From the NCBI GenBank assembly GCA_046262435.1, contig JBHEMT010000074.1:1-19529 (forward strand): DNA of 19,529 nucleotides. The letters run 5' to 3'. The translations under genes and the position numbers were made by a program. This document shows positions 6,621 to 13,595 of this stretch, piece after piece (position 1 is the first letter of the stretch; each line of letters opens with the position of its first letter). Under the pieces are notes generated by a model, which made no database searches, was not told the DNA's origin, and saw nothing but the letters and a program-made list of their open reading frames with translations. The stretch comes from JBHEMT01 sp046262435. Lineage in GTDB: Bacteria; Chloroflexota; Dormibacteria; Aeolococcales; Aeolococcaceae.

Positions 6621-8500
6621 GACGCTGCCCGCTCGGGGAGCCAGGTTTCCACCATCGTGCCGTTACCGGGGCTGCTGGTGAGTCGCCACCAGCCGCCGGC
6701 GGAGGCGGCTCGCTCGCGCATGGACACCAGGCCGATGTGTCCCGGCCGGCGCTTGGCCGCCGCGGGATCGAACCCGTCGCCGTCATCCTGGATGGATGCA
6801 GCATAGCCGCCCTCGTGGCGGAACAGCCGCACGGTGACCTGCCGGGCGCGGGCGTGCTTGCGGATGTTGATCAGCGCCTCCTGGCAAATCCGGAAGAGGA
6901 CGATGCGCACCGCCTCCTCAGGCTCACCGCCGAGCTCACCCTCCTCCAGCGTCCAGCGCACGTTCTCGTCGAGGCCCAGCTGCTCGAGTTGGGCGCGGAC
7001 CGCGGCCGACAGCCCGTAGGACTCCATGTCAGGCGGCGTCAGGTTGAAGAGCAGGGACCGTAGCCGGCCGATCGAGGCCTCGATGGTCTCCTGCAGGCCG
7101 CGGGCCGCGTGCACCTGTTTGGGATCACTCAGCTTGCGGCGGAGCAGCTCGAGACGGATGTTGGTGGCCGCCATGACCTGCACCGCATCGTCGTGGATCT
7201 CGCCGGCGATGGTGCGACGCTCCTCCTCCTGGGCGTGCACCAACTGGGCGAAGAGCGACTGACGCTCCTTGGCCGAGCGGCGGCGCTCAAGTGCGACCGC
7301 CAGCATGTCGGCGGCGATCTGCAGCGACTCGATCTCCTCGAGATCCCAGTGCCGCGCCACGGTGTCCTGGACGCTGAGCACCCCCAGCGGCCGGTCACCG
7401 GCGACGATCGGCACGCTGACGTAGCTGCGCACGTGATGTCGGACCAGGATGTCCGGCAGGGGCTGGTCCAGGTTGGAGGCGTCCTCGAGAGCCGCGACGC
7501 GGCGGCGCCCGTCGAGCGCCCAGGCCGGGGCGCCGTACGGCGCCTGGGACACCCCGTCCCAGAACAGCCCGGAGGTGGCGCGCAGACCGAGCGTGTTGTG
7601 CTCGAGATCGAGGTCGGCGACGGTCGCCAGCGGGGCGCTCATCATTCGGGCCGCTGCGCTGGCCGCCGCCTGAAAGAGCTCGCTGCTCCCCCGAATTCCC
7701 ACCGCGACCTGGCTGAGCTCGAGAAGCGCCTCCTGACGCTCCACGCGCCGGCTCAGGCGCTCGGCCGCCTCACGGCGCTCGGTGACGTCGATAAGCACCC
7801 CGGTGAACTCGACCAGCTCCCCGGCCTCGCGCACGCTGCGCACCGTCATGGAGACCCAGAACAGGGTGCCATCGCGACGCCGCATCTGGGTCTCCAGCTC
7901 GTGGGTATCCTGCCCAGCCCGCGCCGCGTCCACGATGCGCTGCCTCTGTTCCGGACAGAGGTAGAGCGAGGCAAGATCGACCGCGAGGAACTCCTCAAGC
8001 GTCTCGTAGCCGAACATCCGGTGCAGGGCCCGGTTGGCGTGCACGATGCGACCGGTCGGCAGCGACCGGTAGAACCCCGCGAAGCTCGTGGCCAGAAGCG
8101 CGTCGGTGTGCTGGTCGCGGCGGCGGCGCTCCGCGGCCTCGCGGCATTCCCGCACCGCACGAACAACTGCCGGGGAGAGTGCCGCCATACGGTCCCTGAA
8201 GACGTAGTCGGCGGCGCCCATGCTGAGCAGCTCGGCAATCGAATCATCGCCCGACGCGGAGGACACCACCACGACCGGCAGGTTTGGGGCAAGCTCGGCG
8301 CAGAGCCGGAGCACCGCGCGGGCGCCGAAGCGGCGTTGCCGGTCGTCGCAGAGGACGACGTCGCAGCCGGCGGTCACTGCGCATGCGAGCGCCTGCGCGT
8401 CGGCCACCACCGTGAGGCGATGGGACACCCGGTCGCCGCGCAGCCGGGCCAGCACCGCGTCGTCTTCGCCGGCAGCAGCCGCCACCAGGACGACGTGCAC
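6617..8500 (-). CDS. Cytoplasmic sensor histidine kinase: pseudo-receiver, PAS, GAF, HisKA_3, HATPase
   Basis: A 627-residue kinase with no membrane segment. Residues 1-120 form a receiver-like fold without the acidic pair at the end of strand 1 and with Arg (R102) where the conserved Lys belongs; D52 or D53 might still be an acceptor. A PAS domain follows (about 135-242, with the DVTERREAAERL end typical of PAS-PAC), then a GAF domain (about 255-405), then a HisKA_3 segment with phospho-acceptor H436 in EEERRTIAGEIHDD. The ATPase domain shows N545 in NIRKHA, DDGDGFD (572-578) and GHIGLVSMRERA (587-598). It should sense a soluble or redox cue and phosphorylate the REC-EAL protein encoded immediately downstream (ATGA overlap). 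The GTG start at 8500 has no good ribosome site, so the exact N-terminus is uncertain. Confidence 0.92.
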   Translation of the reverse strand: MHVVLVAAAAGEDDAVLARLRGDRVSHRLTVVADAQALACAVTAGCDVVLCDDRQRRFGARAVLRLCAELAPNLPVVVVSSASGDDSIAELLSMGAADYVFRDRMAALSPAVVRAVRECREAAERRRRDQHTDALLATSFAGFYRSLPTGRIVHANRALHRMFGYETLEEFLAVDLASLYLCPEQRQRIVDAARAGQDTHELETQMRRRDGTLFWVSMTVRSVREAGELVEFTGVLIDVTERREAAERLSRRVERQEALLELSQVAVGIRGSSELFQAAASAAARMMSAPLATVADLDLEHNTLGLRATSGLFWDGVSQAPYGAPAWALDGRRRVAALEDASNLDQPLPDILVRHHVRSYVSVPIVAGDRPLGVLSVQDTVARHWDLEEIESLQIAADMLAVALERRRSAKERQSLFAQLVHAQEEERRTIAGEIHDDAVQVMAATNIRLELLRRKLSDPKQVHAARGLQETIEASIGRLRSLLFNLTPPDMESYGLSAAVRAQLEQLGLDENVRWTLEEGELGGEPEEAVRIVLFRICQEALINIRKHARARQVTVRLFRHEGGYAASIQDDGDGFDPAAAKRRPGHIGLVSMRERAASAGGWWRLTSSPGNGTMVETWLPERAAS

Positions 8501-8700
8501 GCCACCCGTGGCGGGTGCGGACGCCTCGGCCGCGGCAATCGCGCTCAGGGCAGCTCTCCGTCGGCCGCGCGGACGCGGCGGTTGGCGTTCCCGCCGGAGG
8601 AGGCTGGTCAGGAGCGACCGGGGCGCACCACCGGTTCACCGGGAGGCCACCGTATCCAGTCCCCGGTGGTGTGGCGGACACCCGGGTGCGACGAGTTTGT

Positions 8701-8716
8701 CGCGAGTTCGCTCGCG
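8701..8716. repeat. Perfect 6-bp inverted repeat with TTCG loop
   Basis: CGCGAG, TTCG, CTCGCG. It lies 7 bp upstream of the putative -35 box of the helicase promoter, where it could be an operator. It is probably not transcribed from that promoter. It lacks a T-run, so a terminator is less likely. Confidence 0.45.
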
Positions 8717-8723
8717 CCCCCTA

Positions 8724-8751
8724 TTGCGGGAACGGCACGGTCCGCTATAGT
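8724..8751 (+). promoter_or_regulatory. Putative sigma-70-type promoter of the helicase gene
   Basis: TTGCGG (8724-8729) and TATAGT (8746-8751) are separated by 16 bp, a good match to housekeeping -35/-10 boxes in GC-rich bacteria. The predicted 5' leader to the ATG at 8829 is about 70 nt. Confidence 0.55.
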
Positions 8752-8828
8752 CCGTCGCAGGAGGAGCCCATCGGGCACCCCACGGCAGCCGCGACCGGCT
8801 CGCCCAGTGTCACCGTCGCTGCGGCGGT

Positions 8829-11636
8829 ATGCCCGAGACGCTCCGTGGTTCCATGCGGCCGGCAGCTCATGCCGGTGTCCCCGAGGTGGGTTTCCCCCTG
8901 ATCGTCGCCCCTGACCTCGCACTCGAGCGGTTGCACCTGATCGTGCCCGACGGCAGTCCGGCAATGGTCGTGCTCGACACCCTCGCCGGCGAGGGTGCCG
9001 ACCCCCGCGCGGTTTTCGCCGAACGGCTCGCCGAGCTCGGCCACCTGACCGTCTCCTTCAGCGACGCCGAGCCACCCCTGGTCCAGCTCGACCTGCCCGA
9101 CCTCACCCTGCAGTGCGCCCCCCAGGAATGGGACGGTGATCGCAGTCACATCGGCCTGCGGGTGGAGGCGATCCGTCCGGTGATCGATCACCCCGACGGG
9201 GCCAAGGTCCTGACCATCACGACCCGCGAGCCGGTGGTCAGCGCGGCAAACGGGGTGGAGAGCGACACCCATCGCCTGCTCGACTGGCGCACCGCCAGCA
9301 AGCTGGCCGCCTCCTCGGGACAGCTCTATGGGGCGCTCAAGCTGGTCGACCGCCTGGAGAACGCCGAGAAGGGCCGGGCACAGACGCAGCGCACCAAGTT
9401 CGACTCGGCCAGGGAGTTCTGGCGCTGCAAGACCTGCCGCGCCTTCTGGACGCCGGAGCGCCACGAGAAGTGCCCCTCGTGCGGGCGGGTCTTTGGCGAG
9501 CCCGACCGTCGCCATCCCGAGGTCGGCAAGGTCGAGTTTCACGTCCCGGAGGGGGAGCCGATCACCCTGTCCGCCGATGCTGCGGTGCTGGTCGAGCCCG
9601 AGGACGAGCCGAACTTCGTGGGCCGGGTGGGCCGGATCGACCAACGCAACCGAGTCGTGGAGGTGGTCTGTCGCACCTTCGAGCACGCGGGCAGCGAAGG
9701 CACCATCACGCCGTCCTTCAACCGCTCGCTGTACCAGGCGAAGCGCAGCGTGCTCGCCGCCATCGCCACCCGCGACTTCGGCGTCGGGCTGCTCGCCCAA
9801 CTGATCGCCAGTCCGGACACCATCGCCGTCCCCCGGCTGACCGTGCGTCCCGGCGCCGAGGGCACTCCGACCGACGGCGGCTGGCTGACCCGCGGCATGC
9901 TCCCCAACCCGCCCCAGGACCGCGCTGTGGGGTTGCTCGCCAGCCTCGGTGCCGGCGAGGCGGTCTTCATCCAGGGGCCACCGGGAACCGGTAAGACCAC
10001 GGTCATCGTCGAGGCGATCAAGCGCCGCCTGGCTGACAATCCCGACGAACGCATTCTGGTCACCTCGCACTCCAACCTGGCCGTCGACAATGCGCTGGAG
10101 CGGCTTGCCGACACCCCCAACCTGCGCGCGGTGCGTGTCGCCCGTGCGGAACGGGTGCACCCCAGCGTCGACCGCTTCCGCTGCGACGACGAGGACGACC
10201 CGCGCCTGCTCGAGGCCAACTGCTACTTCGCGACCTGCGCCACCGCGGCGACGTCGTCGATCACCGACATGAACTTCGACGTGGTCATCCTCGACGAGGC
10301 CAACAAGGCGCGCGTCGACGAGGCATTGCCCGCGCTCCGGCTCGGCTCGGCACTGGCCTTGGTCGGGGACCACAAGCAGCTGCCTCCGGTGGAGGACGAC
10401 GCTCTCTACGGCATCGTGGAGACCGACCCCCACCTCGAGGACCTGGTCAACCGCTCGCTCTTTGAGCAGTGCTGGGAGGGGGGGTTGCCGGAGCAGGCGC
10501 GCTGCCTGCTGACCATCCAGCACCGGATGCACCCGGACATCGCCGCCTACGTCAGCGCGGCCTCGTACGAGGGCAAGCTCTCCGACGCGCCCGAGGTCGA
10601 GAAGTACCCGTTCATCACCCGCAAGCCCTTCCCCGTGGCCCTCCACTTCGTCGACACCGAGGGGATGCGCGGCGGCCGAGAACGGCGCGGTCCCGGCGGT
10701 GCGTTGCGCAACGAGGCCGAGGTGCGCGTCGCCGCCCAGGTGGTGCGCCTGCTCGACGAGCGCGCCCCTGCCGAGCTGAGCATGGCTGTGATCGCGATGT
10801 ACGCCGAGCAGGTGGAGCGCCTCCGCCAGGCCCTCGGGCGACGTCGCTTCAAGCGTCCGGTGAAGATCGACACTGTCGACTCATTCGAAGGCCGCGAGGA
10901 GGACATCGTGGTCATCTCGCTGGTCCGCTCCAACGAGCGGGGTCGCATCGGCTTCCTGCGTGTCCCCAACCGGCTCAACGTCGCGATATCGCGGGCAAAG
11001 CGGCTGGTCGCCTGCATCGGCGACAGCGCGACCCTGCGCCACGGCGAGGAGTCGATGTACGGCGAGCTGGTGGAGGCGGCACGACGCAGCGGGGGCTGGC
11101 TCAGCGCGATGGAGATCGTTGCTCCACCCAAGCGCAAGCGGGGCAAGGGCGTGGGGCCGGGTCAGTCCCACGTCAGGATCGGCGACGACGGCAGACCGCT
11201 CGAACCAGCCGACGCCGACACCGCCAAGAAGCGCAAGCGGCGCCGCGGCCGGCGCAAGGACCCGCTCTATGGACCACCGCTGCCCCGCCCGGTGGCGCTC
11301 GGCCCGGACGGCGAGCCCCTGCCGGGGTCGGCAGGTCCGGGCATAGACGGTCGTCCCGGCGACGGGCAGCGGCGGCGTCGCCGTCGGCGCCGGGGGGGCA
11401 GGGGAGCTGCTGCCCCCGGCATCGCCGCTGGCGCCGGCGGGACGGCCGCCGACGGAGGGGACCAGACGCCCTCTCCCGCCGGCGTCCCAGGCGACCCGTC
11501 CGGAGGTCCGCGGCGTCCTCGCCGCCGTCGGCGCCGGGGCGGGCGGCCGCCGTTCACCGCCCTGCCCGGGGAGCCGGGTATCGCTCCACCACCCCCCTCG
11601 GTCAGCGGTCCCCCGGCGACGGGCACCGAGGGCTGA
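8829..11636 (+). CDS. SF1 Upf1/Dna2-like helicase with zinc ribbon and Arg-rich C-terminal tail
   Basis: A 935-residue ATP-dependent helicase of the Upf1/Dna2/SMUBP group. Visible motifs are Walker A GPPGTGKT (383-390), motif II DEAN (489-492) in ILDEANKAR, motif III GDHKQLPPV, motif IV QHRMHPDI, motif V TVDSFEGREEDIVV and motif VI NVAISRAKR (717-725). The N-terminal part carries a four-cysteine zinc ribbon (C200, C203, C215, C218). From about residue 765 a ~170-residue low-complexity tail follows, with Lys/Arg blocks near 800, 848 and 895 and GGRG/GGR elements, likely disordered and RNA- or DNA-binding. ATG 8829 is the first canonical in-frame start after a stop at 8748-8750; ATG 8853 is an alternative. 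No nuclease motif was recognised. Whether it acts on RNA or DNA is unknown. A PDZ-protein gene follows 7 nt later. Confidence 0.92.
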   Translation: MPETLRGSMRPAAHAGVPEVGFPLIVAPDLALERLHLIVPDGSPAMVVLDTLAGEGADPRAVFAERLAELGHLTVSFSDAEPPLVQLDLPDLTLQCAPQEWDGDRSHIGLRVEAIRPVIDHPDGAKVLTITTREPVVSAANGVESDTHRLLDWRTASKLAASSGQLYGALKLVDRLENAEKGRAQTQRTKFDSAREFWRCKTCRAFWTPERHEKCPSCGRVFGEPDRRHPEVGKVEFHVPEGEPITLSADAAVLVEPEDEPNFVGRVGRIDQRNRVVEVVCRTFEHAGSEGTITPSFNRSLYQAKRSVLAAIATRDFGVGLLAQLIASPDTIAVPRLTVRPGAEGTPTDGGWLTRGMLPNPPQDRAVGLLASLGAGEAVFIQGPPGTGKTTVIVEAIKRRLADNPDERILVTSHSNLAVDNALERLADTPNLRAVRVARAERVHPSVDRFRCDDEDDPRLLEANCYFATCATAATSSITDMNFDVVILDEANKARVDEALPALRLGSALALVGDHKQLPPVEDDALYGIVETDPHLEDLVNRSLFEQCWEGGLPEQARCLLTIQHRMHPDIAAYVSAASYEGKLSDAPEVEKYPFITRKPFPVALHFVDTEGMRGGRERRGPGGALRNEAEVRVAAQVVRLLDERAPAELSMAVIAMYAEQVERLRQALGRRRFKRPVKIDTVDSFEGREEDIVVISLVRSNERGRIGFLRVPNRLNVAISRAKRLVACIGDSATLRHGEESMYGELVEAARRSGGWLSAMEIVAPPKRKRGKGVGPGQSHVRIGDDGRPLEPADADTAKKRKRRRGRRKDPLYGPPLPRPVALGPDGEPLPGSAGPGIDGRPGDGQRRRRRRRRGGRGAAAPGIAAGAGGTAADGGDQTPSPAGVPGDPSGGPRRPRRRRRRGGRPPFTALPGEPGIAPPPPSVSGPPATGTEG

Positions 11637-11643
11637 GCACCTC

Positions 11644-12255
11644 ATGGCCGCGCCGGTCACCGTCTTCGTCAGCGACTCCGACCCTGCCAGCCTTGCCCTA
11701 ACCCGATATTTGGACGGCCGCGCGGTCACCTATACACGGCGCGATGTGGACGCTGACCCCTCGGCGCAGGCGATCCTCTTCGGGCGGTTTGGCCGGGTGG
11801 TGAGGCCGGTGACCCAGGTGGGCGACGTCATGGTGCCCGGCTTCGACCCGCTCCAGCTGGCCAGGTTGCTGCCCCAGCAGGCCGCCGAGTCCGAGCCGGT
11901 GACTTTTGGAGCGGGGGTGCGCACCGCGACCCCCGAGGTGGCTCGCGCGGCCGGCCTCGCCGCTGCCTTCGGCGTTGAGGTTGGACCAGTGCATCCGGGC
12001 TCGGCCGCGGACCTGGCGGGAATCGTCGCCGGAGACGTGGTCTCAGCGATCGGCCCGTACACCCTCACCGGCGGCAGGGATCAGTTCGCCACCGCGGTGG
12101 CCGCCCGCAGGCCGGGCGATACCATGGTCCTCACCGTCAGCCGCGATGGCACCGCCCGCGTGGTGGACGTGGTATTCCCTGCGGCCATCCGCCCGGCGGA
12201 CCAGGGAGGCGCTCCGCCCCCGGGCGCCGTCCCTCCGGGGAATGCCGGCTCCTGA
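11644..12255 (+). CDS. Cysteine-free glutaredoxin-like domain fused to a PDZ domain
   Basis: A 203-residue protein. Residues ~4-77 follow the glutaredoxin pattern: a first strand (VTVFVS), a helix (LALTRYL), a strand (VTYTRRDVD), then a cis-proline-like RPVTQVGD and a VPGFDPLQLARLL ending. However, the whole protein has no cysteine, so it cannot do thiol redox chemistry. Residues ~105-178 look like a PDZ domain: VEVGPVHPGSAADLAGIVAGDVVSAI, then a helix with FATAVAARRPGD and a final strand MVLTVSRDG. A Pro/Gly-rich tail follows. There is no signal peptide or membrane anchor, so it should be cytoplasmic. It begins 7 nt after the helicase stop and is probably co-transcribed. It may bind a peptide or the C-terminus of a partner. 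The PDZ call is fairly secure and the glutaredoxin call is moderate. Confidence 0.75.
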   Translation: MAAPVTVFVSDSDPASLALTRYLDGRAVTYTRRDVDADPSAQAILFGRFGRVVRPVTQVGDVMVPGFDPLQLARLLPQQAAESEPVTFGAGVRTATPEVARAAGLAAAFGVEVGPVHPGSAADLAGIVAGDVVSAIGPYTLTGGRDQFATAVAARRPGDTMVLTVSRDGTARVVDVVFPAAIRPADQGGAPPPGAVPPGNAGS

Positions 12256-12262
12256 CCAGCAG

Positions 12263-12279
12263 CCGGCCGTTCAGGCCGG
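12263..12279. terminator. Possible bidirectional terminator hairpin between convergent genes
   Basis: A perfect 6-bp stem CCGGCC/GGCCGG with a 5-nt loop sits between the stop of the PDZ gene (12255) and the 3' end of the convergent zinc-finger gene, whose TGA lies in the loop region. No T-tract is present, so strength as an intrinsic terminator is doubtful. Confidence 0.4.
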
Positions 12280-12564
12280 AACCCTTATCGCCTCGCTGCG
12301 CCCAATCGCGCCAGCCCCACGGTCAGCGCAGCTGCAGACGACCACCTGGGTGATGGACTCGAAGCAGGCGCGACAAAAGTCGCTTCGGCAACCGTCGCAG
12401 CGATAGCGGATCACCGCCCGGTGGCCACACACCGCGCAGCCGGGACCTGCCTCGTCGTAGGCCCAGGTGTCCACCACCCATGCGCAGCTCCGGCCATCCG
12501 GGTGGTGCAGACTGCCGTCGGCTGCCGCGTGGAGGAGACGGGCGGGCGGACAGCTGCAGGCCAT
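12271..12564 (-). CDS. Small Cys-rich zinc-finger-like protein
   Basis: A 97-residue protein with eleven cysteines. The core is C43-x2-C46-x9-C56-x2-C59-x4-C64-x2-C67, followed by a CSC at 77-79, resembling B-box or treble-clef zinc sites (YRCDGCRSDFCRACF). Before it is a short segment HHPDGRSCAWVVDTWAY. There is no membrane segment or signal peptide. ATG 12564 lacks a Shine-Dalgarno sequence but has TACACT 7 nt upstream, suggesting a leaderless mRNA. It is convergent with the PDZ gene, 15 bp apart, and 51 bp downstream of another minus-strand gene. Role unknown; protein or nucleic-acid binding by the zinc site is plausible. Confidence 0.65.
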   Translation of the reverse strand: MACSCPPARLLHAAADGSLHHPDGRSCAWVVDTWAYDEAGPGCAVCGHRAVIRYRCDGCRSDFCRACFESITQVVVCSCADRGAGAIGRSEAIRVPA

Positions 12565-12571
12565 GCGAACA

Positions 12572-12577
12572 AGTGTA
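12572..12577 (-). promoter_or_regulatory. -10 box TACACT, leaderless-type, 7 nt before ATG 12564
   Basis: A TANNNT hexamer on the minus strand places the expected transcription start at or next to the ATG. No -35 match or ribosome site is seen. Confidence 0.45.
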
Positions 12578-12615
12578 CGCGTCGACGCCGGCCGCGCCAG
12601 CCCGCCGCCTGTGGG

Positions 12616-13050
12616 TCAGCGGCCCTGGTGGGGCCCCCGCTCCTCCCACGTCGCGATCGGTATCAGGCCAAGCCGCCGGTGGCGCTCGGCCGCGACCGGC
12701 ACACCGCCCTGTGGCCCCCGCGGTGGCCCCGAGCGGTGGATCCCGCGGGCGCTCAGGCTCAGCTCAGCAACCAGCGCCCGACACTGAAGCCGGCGACGCA
12801 CGCGGGCCAGCCAGCCGGCCCCTCCGGCCTCTTCGATCAGGACCCGGGTGGTCGACGTCCCCGACACCGGCCGGATGGTGATGCGCAGGCGCCCTCTCCG
12901 CAGCGTCGCGAACTCATAGGTCAAGGGGTCGATACGCAGCCCCTCGCACTCATGGGCCGAGCCCACCCTGGCGTCGAGTGCCATCGCCACGCTGCCCATG
13001 GGCGCGTGGATCACATCCTCGTAGCAGAAGCGCATCGCCCCCTGGCCCAT
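12616..13050 (-). CDS. Unrecognised protein, possibly SRPBCC-like
   Basis: A 144-residue protein I do not recognise. The N-terminus (FCYEDVIHAPMGSVAMALDA) faintly resembles the opening strand and helix of START/SRPBCC proteins, and alternating strands follow (RLRITIRPVSG, TRVLIEE). The rest is Arg-rich without clear motifs. The start is taken as ATG 13050 because TAGACT lies 6 nt upstream, a leaderless-type arrangement. The internal ATG at 13035 has a G-rich stretch (AGGGGG) just before it and is a real alternative. It lies 51 bp upstream of the zinc-finger gene on the same strand. Coding status is supported by its position in a block of minus-strand genes and by the start signals, not by homology. 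Confidence 0.5.
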   Translation of the reverse strand: MGQGAMRFCYEDVIHAPMGSVAMALDARVGSAHECEGLRIDPLTYEFATLRRGRLRITIRPVSGTSTTRVLIEEAGGAGWLARVRRRLQCRALVAELSLSARGIHRSGPPRGPQGGVPVAAERHRRLGLIPIATWEERGPHQGR

Positions 13051-13056
13051 ATCGTC

Positions 13057-13062
13057 AGTCTA
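13057..13062 (-). promoter_or_regulatory. -10 box TAGACT, leaderless-type, 6 nt before ATG 13050
   Basis: A TANNNT hexamer, close to the TATAAT consensus, on the minus strand. No Shine-Dalgarno sequence lies between it and the ATG. Confidence 0.45.
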
Positions 13063-13145
13063 GACCCGGTGCATGACACGGGCCGCCGGGAGTGCGCGCG
13101 AGCCCAGGAGCGCGGGCGCGTGCCGACCGCTGCGATCCGGCGAGA

Positions 13146-13400
13146 TCACCAACCGGGCGGCGGCTCGGTCCGGTTGAGCAGCCGCACGAAATCCTCCGCG
13201 CGGGCCACCGCTTCCCAGCGCCGGGCGAAGAAGTCCTGGCAGATGGTGCGGTTGTCTGCCAGCGCGGTGACGGTCACCGCCCATTGGTTGAGGGCCTTGG
13301 CCACCTCCACCTCGTGCGACTCGTTGTCGTTGCGCAGGATGAGACCGCTCGGAGCCGGGCGCCGGGGGCGCTCCGGGCGTCGGGGGGACGCCATGGCCAT
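13146..13400 (-). CDS. Small conserved-looking protein of unknown function (84 aa)
   Basis: An 84-residue protein with a basic Pro/Arg-rich start, followed by a polar region (LRNDNESHEVEVAKALNQWAVTVTAL) and an amphipathic helical part (DFFARRWEAVARAEDFVRLLNR). It has one cysteine, no membrane segment and no family I can name. ATG 13400 is well supported by a perfect AGGAGG at 13408-13413, 7 nt upstream; a second ATG at 13394 has poorer spacing. Longer in-frame extensions up to 13586 are rejected for lack of a ribosome site. It is transcribed in the same direction as the DUF72 gene, 195 bp downstream of it, so probably from its own promoter. Confidence 0.7.
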   Translation of the reverse strand: MAMASPRRPERPRRPAPSGLILRNDNESHEVEVAKALNQWAVTVTALADNRTICQDFFARRWEAVARAEDFVRLLNRTEPPPGW

Positions 13401-13407
13401 TGCGATA

Positions 13408-13413
13408 CCTCCT
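13408..13413 (-). promoter_or_regulatory. Ribosome binding site of the 84-residue protein
   Basis: A perfect AGGAGG on the minus strand, 7 nt before ATG 13400. It decides the start against the longer open frame. Confidence 0.75.
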
Positions 13414-13595
13414 GAATGGGTTCGACAGTCGCTGGGGCGCTGGGGTCGAGAAGAGCGCGAATTGTTCAACGCCGGGCGGCCTGCCGCTGTCCTGCACGCC
13501 GTCGGCCGGCGGACGGCCCACCCCGTCTCGCCCTCATTGTCGCCGATCGGAGCGCTTGAGGGAACAGGGAAATCCGGCCCTGTCACCAGCCGTCC

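Larger units (their letters stand above)
8501..8828. other. Divergent intergenic control region between kinase and helicase genes
   Basis: These 328 bp separate two divergently read genes and contain no convincing coding frame. Within them are a 6-bp inverted repeat with a TTCG loop at 8701-8716 and a sigma-70-like promoter facing right at 8724-8751. An isolated purine-rich AGGAGGAG at 8759-8766 is too far from the helicase ATG to serve it. I could not identify a convincing leftward promoter for the kinase gene. Confidence 0.6.

Noticed and set aside
4530..6806. A 758-codon plus-strand frame without stops
   Set aside because: It lies antisense to the CoA lyase, Cys-motif and REC-EAL genes, whose motifs are unmistakable. 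The frame is open because of high third-position GC, and its translation is low-complexity without recognisable domains.
8759..8775. A gene start just after AGGAGGAG at 8759-8766
   Set aside because: The only codon at suitable spacing is ATC, and the frame following it ends within ~45 codons with no recognisable product. The helicase frame has no canonical start there.
7109..8914. A 601-codon plus-strand frame crossing the kinase gene and the intergenic region
   Set aside because: It is antisense to a kinase with complete HisKA_3 and ATPase motifs and overlaps the helicase start. It has no coherent domains.
8745..10646. A 633-codon minus-strand frame
   Set aside because: It is fully antisense to the helicase, which has all SF1 motifs. 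The translation shows Gly/Val/Asp/Arg-rich composition typical of a GC-rich antisense frame.
13146..13586. A 4a-hydroxytetrahydrobiopterin dehydratase in the small minus-strand frame
   Set aside because: Considered because of the size, but the HHP and related conserved motifs of that family are absent; the true gene is the 84-residue frame with the AGGAGG site.
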